A stretch of DNA of 64,000 nucleotides from Melitaea cinxia (taxonomy: Eukaryota > Arthropoda > Insecta > Lepidoptera > Nymphalidae), in assembly GCF_905220565.1 (NCBI RefSeq), contig NC_059415.1, forward strand, positions 10,401,001-10,465,000. The letters run 5' to 3'. Position numbers and translations under genes: made by a program. The notes under the pieces were generated by a model. The model was not told where the DNA came from. It ran no database searches and saw nothing but the letters and a program-made list of their open reading frames with translations. Of the stretch, positions 53,601 through 58,997 are shown one piece after another; positions within the stretch are counted from its first letter, which is position 1; each line of letters opens with the position of its first letter.

Positions 53601-56600
53601 ATTATATGTATTTTCTCCCCACAAACATTATCAATAGTTATTTTTAAAAAAACGCAACATGTTCTTTATACTTATTTCAATTACCATGCTTAATCTCAAG
53701 TCCATAACTTTTATATTTACTGAGATATTAAGGTTTTAATACAAAAATAGAGGTAACTTTGCGATTTTTTTGTATCGAGAAAATTTTATGGAATCGTGTT
53801 TTCGAAACATATGAAAGATAGTTTATGTCCTGAACTTTAGTATACATAAATTTCAAACTTAAATATTCAGTAGTTTGGAAGATATGGACATCCTGCCGAG
53901 TAGAAAATAAGCAATTTGAGGTAGCATACACTCTTAAGGGAGGCCTATTTCCACCAGTGGACTTTTAAAGGCTGATAGATAGAACACGTTAAGCGATTCA
54001 TTAATAATTGTAGTTTTTTTTTTCACAATTCTTCCCCTAACCGTCAAAAAAGAAGACAAAAACTTCTCTCTTAATTCGTACAGAGTACTCAAGTTATAGT
54101 AATTACTGGTTACGTATTGACTAGTCAGCTTACCATGCTGGTCAGAACATTGGCTGGTCATAGAGGATATAGAGGTCAAAGAGGATTTCCGGCTTCCAAG
54201 TCGCGAAGAGGCGGATGGGGAGTGAGGCGCCGAGCCGCCTTCCGCCCAACCGCTGTAGCATGACTTTATGTCGCATATCACCTGAAATTTAAATGATAAA
54301 TGATAAATTTTGAATAGCCCGTTGGCGCAGTTTGTAGTGGCCCCGCTTTCTGTTCCGCAGGTTTCGGGTTCAATTCCCGCCTGAGTCTGGATGTAATATT
54401 TGTATTTATTTATATATGTATGGTTTCTATGTATATTTATCAAAAAAAAAATAGTTATAACAGTCGGCTATTACCTGTAACACAAGCATTAAGTTGCTTA
54501 CCATAGGAGCAGACGATTGTGTGTGACTTTTATAAGATATTTATTTATTTATTTATAAATAAATAAATTATGCACCGCTTCGGTATGATGGTGTGAGTAG
54601 TTGCCTAAAACACCGGCGGTTTTCGGGTTCGATTCCGAAAGGATATTTGAATTTACGCAAATATTTATTTACGGTTTGGACTTCTGTCCTTGTGGGCCTC
54701 CCCACCGTGCCTCGAAGAGCAAGTTAAGCCGTCGGTCCCGGATGTTATCATAAATATCTGATAGCGATCGTTCCTCATAGTAGGAAACATATCCGCCAAA
54801 CCGCAGTGGAGTTACCGCAGTTACAGGCTGAATTCGAATGCGAATTGCTTATTTCTCTGATCATATAGGTACTACATATGATGTATAAATATCACGTATC
54901 ACGTCATATCATATGTCACGTCACGTATAAATATCACACTGACTCATAATTGAGGATCATCATTCATGCTAATACTTCTGTTGTAATACTTCAACAAATT
55001 ATTTTTTATTCCAATTATTTTTTTTATATAAGTAATACCGGCTTTAACCACGCGTGTGTATAAACACACAAATATCACTCATACAAACTCAAAGGTAATA
55101 AAAATCGGAAATGAATGACGCTTCGCTTGATTCACGTGCAAAATATTTGCCCTCTACGTCTGAATGAGTGGATCGATAAAGTAAACAAGTTATAACCGTT
55201 GCAATCATATTAATGCTTAAATTGTTTGTATAAAATAATTACGTTAATTAAGCGTATTGCGTCATGGCATCGCTTTTATGTTTTGTTGACAGTTTTATCC
55301 TTCACATACGTAGCTGGCACTAGGCTTACAAATTAAATAAATAAACAAACGCTTAATAAAAAACGGCCTACAGTGGGATGTGAATTCTGTGTCGGGGATC
55401 CAAAAACACACAATATACAAGCACAATCATCCAAATCAATATAAACATCTACATGACCTTTTTTGAATTAAACTTTACGCGCGCTTGACTTGGGGAGTAG
55501 GCTGGTGAACGCGTGACAAGAACGGAACAAAAAGTGTGATTGAGCGAGGTGAACGGAAGTTGAGAGGGAGATATAAGTTAGTGAAGATAGAAAGAGAGAG
55601 AGTTACAATTCGTAATTTTTACTTCGATTGTGTGGTCTAAAGCACACTCGTTTTTTTTTCTATAAGGTGGCTAACTAGTGTACGGTCAGTCTGACAGTGA
55701 GTGAATTCCATAGCTTATAGACGCCTGCAAAACAAGGAGCATCACAAGCTCGTTGCCGGCCCTTACACCCCATTCCCCCAGGAGCTCTACCTTACTTACA
55801 TCAGGAACAACACTGCTTGAAAGCAGTATTATTTAGCTGTGATCTTCTGTAAATAAATAATAAAAAGTTCACCTGTAGACTCGCAGCTGGTAGACTCCTA
55901 GGTTCGGTAGTTTGTCTCGACAATTGTTCTGTACCTTCTTGAAGATGCCCAACTTCCGCTAACATAGCCACTTCACTCTCCTGAAATTGACATTAACGGT
56001 TTTTAGGAAACATAATATTATATCAAGCGGTTTGATGATACTTGATGATACTTTATTATTATTATTATTATTATTTGATAGTTTACTAGAGGTTCTAACA
56101 GATTTTGTCTTGTTTGCAATGTGTCAGAACGCGTGTACTTTATCTAAGATTTAAGATTGCGTTCAATATTTTGGTCCAAATTCTACTCGCTACGGTTCAG
56201 ACTGTAATATCCCACTGCTGGGCATAGGCCTCTTTTTCCATGTAGGAGAAAGATCAGAGCTTAATCCACCACTCTGCTCCAATGCGGCTACTTGACTATT
56301 GCTCATATCAATCAAAAGATTACGATAGAAAACTGACACAAATAGGAGATTCGTGTATTTTGATTAATTATAAAATTATATAACGATTTTTTATTGTAAT
56401 TCAAAATCAAATGTTAGAAAACATATTTACAGAATTCAACTTATATTAGCATCGATTCAACTTATATTAGTATTTTTTGAAATGAATACTTAACTATTTC
56501 TACAAATTAAAAGTATGCTTAGTTCGTGGAAATAGTTAAGTAAAAATAGACAAAAAAGACAACAAGAAAGAGAGACAGAGAGGGAAATATAAAACAAATA

Positions 56601-56744
56601 ATGGAGTTAATAAGGAAGGGTACGTACAACCACAGGGCTGAGTAAGGACACGAAGTGACAGAAGCGGCTTCTCTCTTCGATCAGCGCGGCTTTGACCGCC
56701 TTTTCTTCCATCTCTTCCAACTGTTGTTTTCGCTCTTGGATATC
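26548..56744 (-). CDS. mim: Missing-in-metastasis (mim/MTSS1) I-BAR and WH2 protein, N-terminal exons outside window
   Basis: Gene span; exons in order of transcription: 56744-56628, 55980-55873, 54281-54134, 53119-53019, 52070-51984, 51450-51354, 50911-50819, 50106-50021, 49079-48968, 47912-47812, 33273-33156, 32813-32631, 31707-31604, 30432-30339, 29909-29544, 29153-29025, 28280-28251, 27738-27625, 27160-27054, 26655-26548. All phases join: 2403 nt, 800 aa plus stop. The start encodes the end of an IMD/I-BAR domain (EEMEEKAVKAALIEERSRFC). The middle has MIM-type serine motifs (GSRKSSLTSISSMTS, CSSDSGFRSQDAL, SSLESSSGYGSQ) and proline runs (KPPPPVRRSSSI). The end is a WH2 motif (SLMEQIKRGATLRRNK). 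The family bends membranes outward via PIP2 binding and binds monomeric actin. The first two thirds of the IMD must lie beyond 64000. Introns are packed with repeats, and the largest (33274-47811) holds a nested gene. Confidence 0.93.
26934..27030 (+). repeat. Partial family E copy beside an exon
   Basis: GCTGTGTTCCTGTGGTGAATAAGGTG...AGAGCTCCTGGGG matches the middle of family E. It ends within about 25 bp of the donor of the 27054-27160 mim exon. Confidence 0.6.
27054..27160 (-). CDS. mim: mim exon
   Basis: Acceptor CTGTCCCAG, donor GTAATG. Encodes VQPAFLDKLSATLQRRALST and NVRERINAHAQ. A second acceptor (TATATCCTCAG) 9 nt upstream, exon start 27169, is also in frame and would add V-P-A. Confidence 0.88.
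27271..27491 (+). repeat. Repeat family D ('CGAGTGTGCTTTAGA') copy
   Basis: Opens ACGAGTGTGCTTTAGA, then GAAGTAAAACTTCTGC and closes with AGAAGTTTTACTTC. The inverted GAAGTAAAACTTC arms make it MITE-like. Copies also at 32127, 34318, 44950(-), 47436, 49347, 55468(-) and 58998(-). Confidence 0.75.
27625..27738 (-). CDS. mim: mim exon
   Basis: Acceptor AATGTTTATAG, donor GTATAA. Encodes NGGLIASLSAKLAPQLSPR and TTSDSPPKGK, a basic Ser/Thr stretch. Confidence 0.87.
27786..28056 (-). repeat. Repeat family E copy
   Basis: ACTAGGTCGGCAAACAAGCG...CCAGGAGCTCTGGTCACC...CCTGCTGTACCCTACC, full length, opposite to the 7187 copies. Lies 48 bp beyond a mim exon acceptor. Confidence 0.85.
28251..28280 (-). 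CDS. mim: mim 30-nt microexon
   Basis: Acceptor ATATTCCAG, donor GTAAGT. Encodes about ten residues (GVKLSDKLSA). Both phases fit, and skipping it keeps the reading frame, since 30 is divisible by three (the joined codon becomes GAT in place of GGA/AAT). Confidence 0.78.
28302..28474 (+). repeat. Possible Helitron-like element
   Basis: Starts A|TCTCTATATACGAGC and ends GGTCGCTAG|T, with the phrase ACTACTAAACCGATCGG that such elements carry. The ends fit the A|TC...CTAG|T rule, but they are short. Confidence 0.4.
28670..28868 (-). repeat. tRNA-derived SINE (family B)
   Basis: Reverse complement begins GCGCTGGCGTAGCAGTCATAG with B-box GGGTTCGATTCC, then CACGACAGACATTTG. Related copies at 29184-29275 (+), 35719-35940 (-), 55350-55460 (-, partial) and 56838-56998 (-). 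Confidence 0.75.
29025..29153 (-). CDS. mim: mim exon
   Basis: Acceptor AATTTCCAG, donor GTAAGA. Encodes GGIYGESKGSPHGSSPSTPS and TFSSFGPRVNNESHYGQT, Gly/Ser-rich and disordered. Confidence 0.86.
29184..29275 (+). repeat. tRNA-derived SINE head (family B)
   Basis: GAGCCGTTGGCGCAACGG supplies an A-box and GCAGGTTCGATTCCCGCCC a B-box, followed by CACGACAGACATTTATACGG. Confidence 0.65.
29333..29507 (+). repeat. Helitron-like non-autonomous element, 175 bp
   Basis: A|TCCCTACTAATATTATAAAT...GCGAAGCCGCGGGTAAAAGCTAG|T: 5' TC and 3' CTAG flanked by A and T, the Helitron insertion rule. A sister copy of 165 bp lies at 42187-42351. Confidence 0.75.
29544..29909 (-). CDS. mim: mim exon: Gln/Asn-rich
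   Basis: Acceptor TATTTTTAG, donor GTAAGA; at 366 nt the longest mim exon here. Encodes INVAETVKQLTELKHMPASP, then a Q/N run (QNQNQTSQNNQNQNYGQTQN and on), then SLNPIYGTTGNRIMTYVENS. The Q/N block is low-complexity and prion-like in composition. Confidence 0.9.
30339..30432 (-). CDS. mim: mim exon: proline-rich
   Basis: Acceptor TATTTTTCAG, donor GTAATG. Encodes STGQSPSLNTNDTDN, LPPPPAFLLQPDENSA; the PPPP run is a candidate SH3/EVH1 ligand. Confidence 0.88.
30500..30730 (-). repeat. tRNA-derived SINE (family A)
   Basis: Reverse complement of the 54316 SINE: GACTAGCCCGTTGGCGCAG at its head and GGTTGCAAGTTCGATGC at the B-box region. It starts about 70 bp upstream of the mim exon acceptor at 30433. 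Confidence 0.72.
30966..31219 (+). repeat. Helitron-like non-autonomous element, 254 bp
   Basis: A|TCTATAATATAAAAATGAGT, internal AAACTCGAGAACGGTTGGAC, end GCCGGGTCAGCTAG|T. This is a very common insect Helitron pattern, complete at both ends. Confidence 0.78.
31604..31707 (-). CDS. mim: mim exon: proline-rich, basic
   Basis: Acceptor ATGTCCCCAG, donor GTACAT. Encodes AWSRRGSSSSVGKPPPPVRR and SSSISRPQRPSYQ, matching the MTSS1 KPPPPVRR region. A stronger pyrimidine-tract acceptor lies 35 nt upstream (exon would start at 31742) but leads to an early stop. Confidence 0.9.
31744..31830 (-). repeat. (TC)n tract beside a mim acceptor
   Basis: About 87 bp of GA-rich sequence on plus, thus a pyrimidine tract on the mim sense strand, ending CTCTCTCTCTCAG only 35 nt before the real acceptor. 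Confidence 0.9.
32127..32295 (+). repeat. Repeat family D copy
   Basis: ACGAGTGTGCCTTAAATCACACGACTGAAG...CGCATTCACCAGCTGACTC...GAACTTTTA. Diverged, with a central deletion. Confidence 0.65.
32418..32572 (-). repeat. 'GTCCAGCAGTGGACTG' family fragment
   Basis: CCTAGCAGTCCACTGCTAGATATAGGCCTCCAC...GGCAGGCGGGTTGGTGACC: 5' part of the family, truncated before the TTCGGCCTGTGTATTTC block. Confidence 0.7.
32631..32813 (-). CDS. mim: mim exon
   Basis: Acceptor TTTTGCGTTAG, donor GTAGGC. Encodes ESEIVTLRRDSVTIARENFS, ISLGSLEEAVRSLDEAVDSP and KKPAVPKKRPVSMT. Charged, partly helical, with a basic-proline end. Confidence 0.88.
32898..33004 (-). pseudogene. Decayed duplicate of a mim exon 3' edge and donor region
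   Basis: Plus-strand CATCAATCATCGACAAAACA, ATGTCTAGATGTTTGCATAC and GAATGTTGAATCAAAT repeat, about 182 bp away, the sequence at 33080-33180 that includes the last about 25 bases and donor of the 33156-33273 exon. In this copy the donor context has changed and the frame is lost. Confidence 0.7.
33156..33273 (-). CDS. mim: mim exon: 'SSGYGSQ' motif
   Basis: Acceptor TATTTGGCAG, donor GTATGC. Encodes VCSESSASESSLESSSGYGS and QGAFAAEDHGHQHLIQHPD. The SSLESSSGYGSQ block is a hallmark of the MTSS family. The preceding intron (33274-47811) is the largest in the visible gene. Confidence 0.92.
33327..33716 (+). repeat. Two tandem 199-bp units each with a hairpin
   Basis: TAAATATCGTTTAAGGGCAC begins both units (33327 and 33526). 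Each holds a G-run (7 then 13 G) and the inverted arms TTCACTCGCCTTAG / CTAAGGCGAGTGAA flanked by outer arms TTATGTGG / CCACATAA, as in a small foldback MITE. Confidence 0.88.
34318..34548 (+). repeat. Repeat family D copy
   Basis: Carries CACGAAAGAAGTAAAACTTC at one end and AGAAGTTTTACTTCAAAAC at the other, enclosing TAACGGGCTGTGAGAG and CAAGTCAAGCGTGCG. It lies about 210 bp before the start codon of the nested gene. Confidence 0.72.
34759..34793 (+). CDS. Nested gene exon 1 (start codon, signal peptide)
   Basis: ATG at 34759 in TAATGAAA; encodes MKIAVKYATYY and leaves AT. Donor GTGAGT. Short, so it depends on the in-phase fit with exon 2. Confidence 0.6.
34759..46348 (+). CDS. Nested gene: small predicted secreted protein, family unknown
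   Basis: Five exons (34759-34793, 37152-37184, 42600-42789, 44755-44894, 46267-46348) join in phase into 480 nt: 159 aa plus stop. The ATG follows AAATA. The N terminus MKIAVKYATYYILALNILS has a basic start and a hydrophobic core like a signal peptide, probably cut near SCLG-C. The rest is charged and likely helical (KAAYKSGEILDR, LDNIKRKLKESGIFNW, TEREKKELSKLFEAVEIM, FYSLRLVERAVKKQLKEG) with one Cys after the signal region apart from it, and a basic end (RPKRQKTAYHIDKKTNMRIF). It lies wholly inside, and antisense to, the 14.5-kb mim intron. I recognise no family. The alternative that exons 1-2 belong elsewhere and the protein starts differently cannot be excluded; exons 3-5 are the firmest. 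Confidence 0.68.
35333..35690 (+). repeat. Inverted partner of the 55040-55400 repeat
   Basis: GATCCCCGACACGGGATTC, CTGTAGGCCGTTTTTTATT, CACGTGAATCAAGCGGAGCG and GGTTGTAACTTGTTTACTTT recur in reverse complement 20 kb away. An unclassified element; no coding frame. Confidence 0.75.
35719..35940 (-). repeat. tRNA-derived SINE (family B) with CACAAACACACATAATA microsatellite
   Basis: CACTCAACGGCCCCAGTAGG at one end, TGCGCGGGGATCGAACCC (inverse B-box) at the other. Contains a 3-4 fold repeat of ACACAAACACACATAAT. Confidence 0.7.
36466..36695 (-). repeat. 'GTCCAGCAGTGGACTG' family copy
   Basis: CATCATTTCAGCCTATCACAG...CCAGCAGTTGGATGGTTATCC, adjoining a TCATCATCATCC microsatellite. Confidence 0.72.
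36720..36970 (-). repeat. Dispersed repeat family G copy
   Basis: CTTCAGCCTGTACCTTATATCC, CCATGTGGGAGAAGAATCAG, GTGCTCTCCGAGGCACGG. Longest copy in the window. Confidence 0.6.
37152..37184 (+). CDS. Nested gene exon 2 (33 nt)
   Basis: Acceptor TTACTGTTTCAG, donor GTGAGT. In phase it encodes I-LALNILSCLG, the hydrophobic core of the predicted signal peptide. Confidence 0.6.
37447..39150 (-). mobile_element. Helitron-like composite element, copy 2 (4 internal repeats)
   Basis: Minus 3' end ...GGCACAGCTAG|T at 37447. Head of about 600 bp up to TATATATAGATTACGATGC, then four units of 282 bp (anchors at 38055, 38337, 38619, 38901), ending GTGAGTGACCTTTCGC then TTTTATATATATTA. No protein-coding capacity. 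Confidence 0.72.
39154..41173 (-). mobile_element. Helitron-like composite element, copy 3 (5 internal repeats)
   Basis: Starts three bases after copy 2 with CTAGCTGTGCCCGCGGC. Same head, then five units (anchors 39786, 40069, 40352, 40634, 40916; spacing 283, 283, 282, 282). Its minus 5' end reads A|TCTATAATATATATAAAAG, a Helitron-style TC start. Head-to-tail with copy 2. Confidence 0.75.
42187..42351 (+). repeat. Helitron-like non-autonomous element, 165 bp
   Basis: A|TCCCTACTAATATTATAAAT...GACGCCGCGGGTATAAGCTAG|T; same family as 29333-29507. Confidence 0.75.
42600..42789 (+). CDS. Nested gene exon 3
   Basis: Acceptor CATATTCCAG, donor GTCAGT. Encodes CPHESENVKAAYKSGEILDR, TTPVTLDNIKRKLKESGIFN and EREKKELSKLFEAVEIM. 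Codon use and density differ from the surrounding AT-rich repeats. No family recognised. Confidence 0.75.
42841..43010 (+). repeat. Helitron-like 5' end fragment
   Basis: A|TCTATATAAACAAAAATAATC...AAAACTAGAAAACGGTTGGA matches the start of the 30966-31219 element; the 3' end was not found. It lies 51 bp after the nested exon 3 donor. Confidence 0.5.
43120..44410 (+). pseudogene. LINE C-terminal relic: RNase H and zinc-knuckle region
   Basis: Plus-strand pieces in the same general order as a non-LTR ORF2 end: FYRIYTDGCKRSEGSGMALL (first RNase H Asp), LIVTDSKSSLQHLL, LQWVPSHIG and GNEDVDLLAKEA, then LVTAFRLRSGHISLNSFANL and C-TEC-DQIEDVYHILMEC. Broken by several stops and shifts. A RNase H-bearing LINE relic inside the nested gene's intron. 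Confidence 0.85.
44755..44894 (+). CDS. Nested gene exon 4
   Basis: Acceptor TTAATTATTTCAG, donor GTAAGT. Encodes TTSRARQPSNVQNIFYSLRL, VERAVKKQLKEGQLSETLAA and KFHWEK; probably helical. Confidence 0.75.
44950..45143 (-). repeat. Repeat family D copy
   Basis: Reverse orientation: GTAGTGAACGCGTGATGAGAG...AAGAAGTTTTACTTCAGTCG...CTAAAGCGCACTCGTTTC. Confidence 0.75.
45868..46200 (-). repeat. 'GTCCAGCAGTGGACTG' family, full copy
   Basis: Preceded by TCATCATCATCATCATCAT; runs from ACAGCCTATACAGTCCACTG to GTGCCGTAACCACACAGCA. Best-preserved copy here, inside nested-gene intron 4. Confidence 0.78.
46267..46348 (+). CDS. Nested gene last exon
   Basis: Acceptor TTTTCATTTCAG. Encodes LATRPKRQKTAYHIDKKTN and MRIFNTKN then TAA. 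The RPKRQK cluster could be a dibasic processing or nuclear-type basic patch. Confidence 0.72.
46508..46513 (+). terminator. Candidate poly(A) signal, nested gene
   Basis: AATAAA 160 nt after the nested gene stop; another AAATAAATAA stretch lies at about 46748. Confidence 0.35.
47036..47313 (-). repeat. Repeat family E copy with terminal foldback
   Basis: GTCGGCAAACAAGCGTACGG...GCAGGAAATTCCTGCTGTGCCC, then an extra ACACAGCAGGAATTTC making a local palindrome at the end (about 47275-47312). Confidence 0.85.
47436..47712 (+). repeat. Repeat family D copy, long form
   Basis: AAACGAGTGTACTTTAGACC at one end and the inverted GTGGTCTAAAGCACAATCG at the other: here the outer arms are also inverted, so the element is a foldback of about 277 bp. 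Confidence 0.75.
47812..47912 (-). CDS. mim: mim exon
   Basis: Acceptor TGTTAACAG, donor GTAAAT. Encodes MPQALYVNMSELATMAASRA and QQQQNAEYPQQEK; LYVNMxELA resembles a conserved MTSS tyrosine motif. The next exon is 14.5 kb away. Confidence 0.9.
48217..48614. mobile_element. MITE with 39-bp terminal inverted repeats
   Basis: Left end ATAGTACGGACGCGGAGCAC continues through GAAGAATTTCGTAC; the right end is its reverse complement with two mismatches over 39 bases. About 400 bp, AT-rich and non-coding between the arms; possible TA target duplication. Superfamily unknown. Confidence 0.85.
48968..49079 (-). CDS. mim: mim exon
   Basis: Acceptor TATTTTCAG, donor GTTGTT (non-optimal). Encodes RCSSLERPSVPAKTNSNIAH and EFKPAKPSSLPPHLAK, basic and proline-rich. 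Confidence 0.87.
49160..49265 (+). repeat. Partial family E copy
   Basis: GACATATTCGAGGGTAGG...TAGTGTTGCAACGTTTATAGG...CAGGTGAGC. Confidence 0.5.
49347..49564 (+). repeat. Repeat family D copy
   Basis: AACGAGTGTGCTTTAGACCA...CCACCCCCCCCCCCCTCTCT...GTAAAAAAGTTTTACGTC; contains a C-run of about 12. Confidence 0.72.
50021..50106 (-). CDS. mim: mim exon
   Basis: Acceptor TCTATCCCAG, donor GTAAGT. Encodes SERGHPRAALSVHTFTEQSI and YARPPLPT. Confidence 0.88.
50819..50911 (-). CDS. mim: mim exon
   Basis: Acceptor TTTCCCTCTAG, donor GTAAAT. Encodes SATWPDLKDTAQFERAASAI and MGGRPHTISA, a strongly conserved-looking MTSS-family block. Confidence 0.92.
51155..51325 (-). repeat. Diverged family E copy
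   Basis: GTAAGTGGATACCATAATC...AACATCGGGAGCATC...CACTACTTGAAAGCAGTG...AGCTGTGATCTTCTG. It ends about 30 bp from the 51354 exon donor. Confidence 0.6.
51354..51450 (-). CDS. mim: mim exon: acidic
   Basis: Acceptor ATATTCCCAG, donor GTAGGT. Encodes SDNQSVSSECVTPSKGDDDV and TDDSNDVMSNV. Confidence 0.88.
51984..52070 (-). CDS. mim: mim exon: 'SSDSGF-SQD' motif
   Basis: Acceptor TCGCTTGTAG, donor GTAAAT. Encodes ARLASVCSSDSGFRSQDALQ and RPSLYVDN. The S-x-D-S-G-F-x-S-Q-D motif is shared with vertebrate MTSS1. Confidence 0.92.
52205..52455 (+). repeat. Dispersed repeat family F copy
   Basis: Longer version of 10925-11105, with an extra GTTTTTCGTAACGCCATCTA segment in the middle. Confidence 0.65.
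53019..53119 (-). CDS. mim: mim exon
   Basis: Acceptor GTAAATCTAG, donor GTTCGT. Encodes VSGSTVSCSTPISSASSGIT and PAPAPDSLRGLSQ, serine-rich. Confidence 0.85.
53345..53525 (+). pseudogene. RTE-type LINE C-terminal fragment
   Basis: Plus-strand frames show WLKWQ-AGY, then LAAQPGRLKE and AGSRWIQTGR, following the RTE end pattern 'Q-W-A-G-H...G-R-P...W-T-D-D...A-G-x-x-W'. Stops interrupt it. A short dead relic in a mim intron. Confidence 0.65.
54134..54281 (-). CDS. mim: mim exon: serine motif after the I-BAR
   Basis: Acceptor TTAAATTTCAG, donor GTAAGC. Encodes VICDIKSCYSGWAEGGSAP and LGSRKSSLTSISSMTSQCSD; GSRKSS...S-x-S-S resembles the MTSS1 serine-rich region directly after the IMD. Confidence 0.92.
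54316..54525 (+). repeat. tRNA-derived SINE (family A)
   Basis: GCCCGTTGGCGCAGTTTGTAG (A-box side), CGGGTTCAATTCCCGCC (B-box), tail GCTTACCATAGGAGCAGACG. Most complete copy. Confidence 0.78.
54660..54830 (+). repeat. Dispersed repeat family G copy
   Basis: Reverse of 36720-36970: CCCCACCGTGCCTCGAAGAGC, TCTGATAGCGATCGTTCCTC, CATATCCGCCAAACCG. Confidence 0.55.
55040..55460 (-). repeat. Inverted partner of the 35333 repeat plus SINE B edge
   Basis: ACGCTTCGCTTGATTCACGTG, AAACGGCCTACAGTGGG, TGTCGGGGATCC mirror 35333-35690; followed by a CAAGCACAATCATCC SINE-type edge. Confidence 0.72.
55468..55654 (-). repeat. Repeat family D copy
   Basis: ACGCGCGCTTGACTTGGGGAG...GTGTGGTCTAAAGCACACTCG. Confidence 0.72.
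55670..55850 (-). repeat. Repeat family E copy, partial
   Basis: GTGGCTAACTAGTGTACGG...CCCAGGAGCTCTACC...CTTGAAAGCAGTATTATTTAG. It ends 23 bp short of the 55873 exon edge. Confidence 0.72.
55873..55980 (-). CDS. mim: mim exon: end of I-BAR domain
   Basis: Acceptor CAATTTCAG, donor GTGAAC. Encodes ESEVAMLAEVGHLQEGTEQL and SRQTTEPRSLPAASLQ, the continuation 'V-E-x-E-V-x-M-L-x-E' of the IMD helix. Confidence 0.93.
56628..56744 (-). CDS. mim: mim exon: I-BAR helix
   Basis: Acceptor TTCTGTCCAG, donor GTACGT. Encodes DIQERKQQLEEMEEKAVKAA and LIEERSRFCHFVSLLSPVV. ALIEERxRFCxF is diagnostic of IMD/I-BAR proteins (MIM, IRSp53). First mim exon in the window. Confidence 0.94.
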
Positions 56745-56837
56745 CTGGACAGAAAATTTTAGAAACATTAATTCAACTATTAAAGTGTAATATTGTAAGT
56801 CATTTCTGGTTTAAAAAATAATACACTACTAAAAAGC

Positions 56838-56998
56838 GCCTCCTACTCAACGGTTCCATAGGCTTTGTTAATATAAAAATACAAACGCCCAAATCACGAC
56901 AAACATCTCTATAACCTATACAAATGTATGCTATGTGCGGGGGTCGAACCTGCAACTGCTAGCGGAACACAAGTCAGTGCTGGGACCGTTGCACTAAT
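56838..56998 (-). repeat. tRNA-derived SINE (family B)
   Basis: CTCCTACTCAACGGTTCC...GTGCGGGGGTCGAACCTGC...TGGGACCGTTGCACTAA (inverse A/B boxes). Confidence 0.65.
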
Positions 56999-58997
56999 AA
57001 GAATAATAACAATCAAGAATGATGAAAGTTAATACAGACATTACAAAAACCTAGAAACGCAAATCTCGCAACCTGTGAACTAGCTTCTGAATAGTTACTT
57101 TGGGATGCATTATTATAGAAAAAAATTTGGTTAGCATAAAAAAGGTTATAGTGAGCCAACGTTAAAAGATGGAAATATACTGTCGCGGACTTTTATTTAT
57201 AACCTATAAAAGGGGAACAATTCTATCATACATAATTTTTGCGAAAATTTTAAATGTTTACGCAGCGCACGCAGCGGAAGCTGAAGGTTCTATTATTTGC
57301 AGTTACTTATTTAAAAATAATATATAAATTGTGTTTTAATACCAAATTAGTAGTCTTGCATGAAATACGAACATAACCAACTATGATTATTTTAATTAAT
57401 ATATTGAACGTATTTCAATTTTCAGATTAATTACAATAAAACCAATAATAAATATAAAATGGAATATTTGCATTAGCAAATATATCATTACACGGCGAAT
57501 GAGGAAAAATCGCGAATAAAATAATTAACAAGATTAATAATTCATTAATAATAATTAGAACATTTTCATCAAACATCTTTCCTTGTAGGTGTAGTCAATA
57601 ATATTTAATTATATATAATGTAATGTAAGCATTAATATATGTATATTCTATATATTTGTCATATATTTATATGTACTAGTGGTCGCCCATTAGTCTAAAT
57701 TCGACCATAATTAATTTAAATTTTAAGTTTAAACATATATACCTACTCGTATATTACTTATTATGTTTGACATTCAGTAAAGACAAACAATATTAACCTA
57801 TAGTCTATAATCTATTCTCAATTTGATTGACGCGTGTGTGTCAAATTTATGGTAGTGTGTGTAATGTTTTTTTTATTGATTGAATGTATTTTTATGTATA
57901 ATTAAAAAAATATATATTAGCATTTTACACTCCTTCTCCAAATAAACTATAAGTGTACAAAATTTCATACTCCTCCGTCCGCGCAATTATCGTAAAAAGG
58001 GGTACAAAGTTTTGTTCGAACCCATAGCTATCACCTACCCAAGGTTGCCTGGAAGAAATCGCTGCATTAGTGACAAGGCCACTTCTTTTTCTGTTGATAT
58101 GTAAATTGTTTTTTTTTTTTGTATACAATAAAGAGGATAAAAATTAAACAACTTTAATAAACTGCAGTTTGAATATTTGCATAACTGAATTTCTCCCGAG
58201 ATTATCTTAAGCTGATTATAAATCAATTACATACATAGCACAATAGAAGTATTGGGCACTAGATGAATCACTCAACTTTGTTCCGTCATATTTTTAACCA
58301 ACTTCCAAAAAAGGAGGAGGTTCTCAATTCGATTGCATTTTTTTTTTATGTATGTTACCATCAGAACTTTTGACTGGGTCGACCGATTTTGATGAATTTT
58401 ATTTTAATTGAAAGGTGTTGCGTGTCATTTGGTCCCATTTAAATTTAATTCAGATCTCACAAGTAATTTTAGAGTTATATCTTATAATGCATGTTTATTC
58501 GAGTATTTTTTCGTCAACCTACCTTGTATTAAACCACATAACTTTTCACTGGGTTTTGTCGATTTTGGTGATTCTTACTTTACTTCATAGCTAATGATTG
58601 TCATGTTTGATCTAGACCTGATGTCTACTTTTTGAGTAATCTTTCATAGCGCGTATTTACTTGACTTTTTTTTGTCTACTGAAGTTGTATTACATGTAAT
58701 AAAAGTCGGTTTTTTTTTTCGTTTAGAAGCAAACACAATTATTTCTCTTGTCTTTTTGATGTGAAGCATCTATAGGCGAGGGTAAACCTGATTGTTGGCG
58801 TGGCGATAAAGCTTTTTTTATATATATTTTTTATACAAAACCTGACAACGATTCAAATTTTGTAGGTTTAGTGATATGACTATTGCAACAAGTTGTGCAT
58901 GGCTGGACTTTTTTGTCTATATTGTACGTTTCCGGACCTCGACACGTGATTTTCATCTTGCGTTTGATAAGGAACTTATAATAAGTAACTTACACAT
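56999..58997. other. mim intron, no gene found
   Basis: AT-rich sequence. Contains a repeat edge ACCAACTTCCAAAAAAGGAGG...GTCGACCGATTTTGATGAA at 58298-58400. No exon with splice support was found on either strand. Confidence 0.5.

Noticed and set aside
53728..53931. 67-codon minus open frame
   Set aside because: AT-rich intronic frame without splice sites that fit mim or any family.
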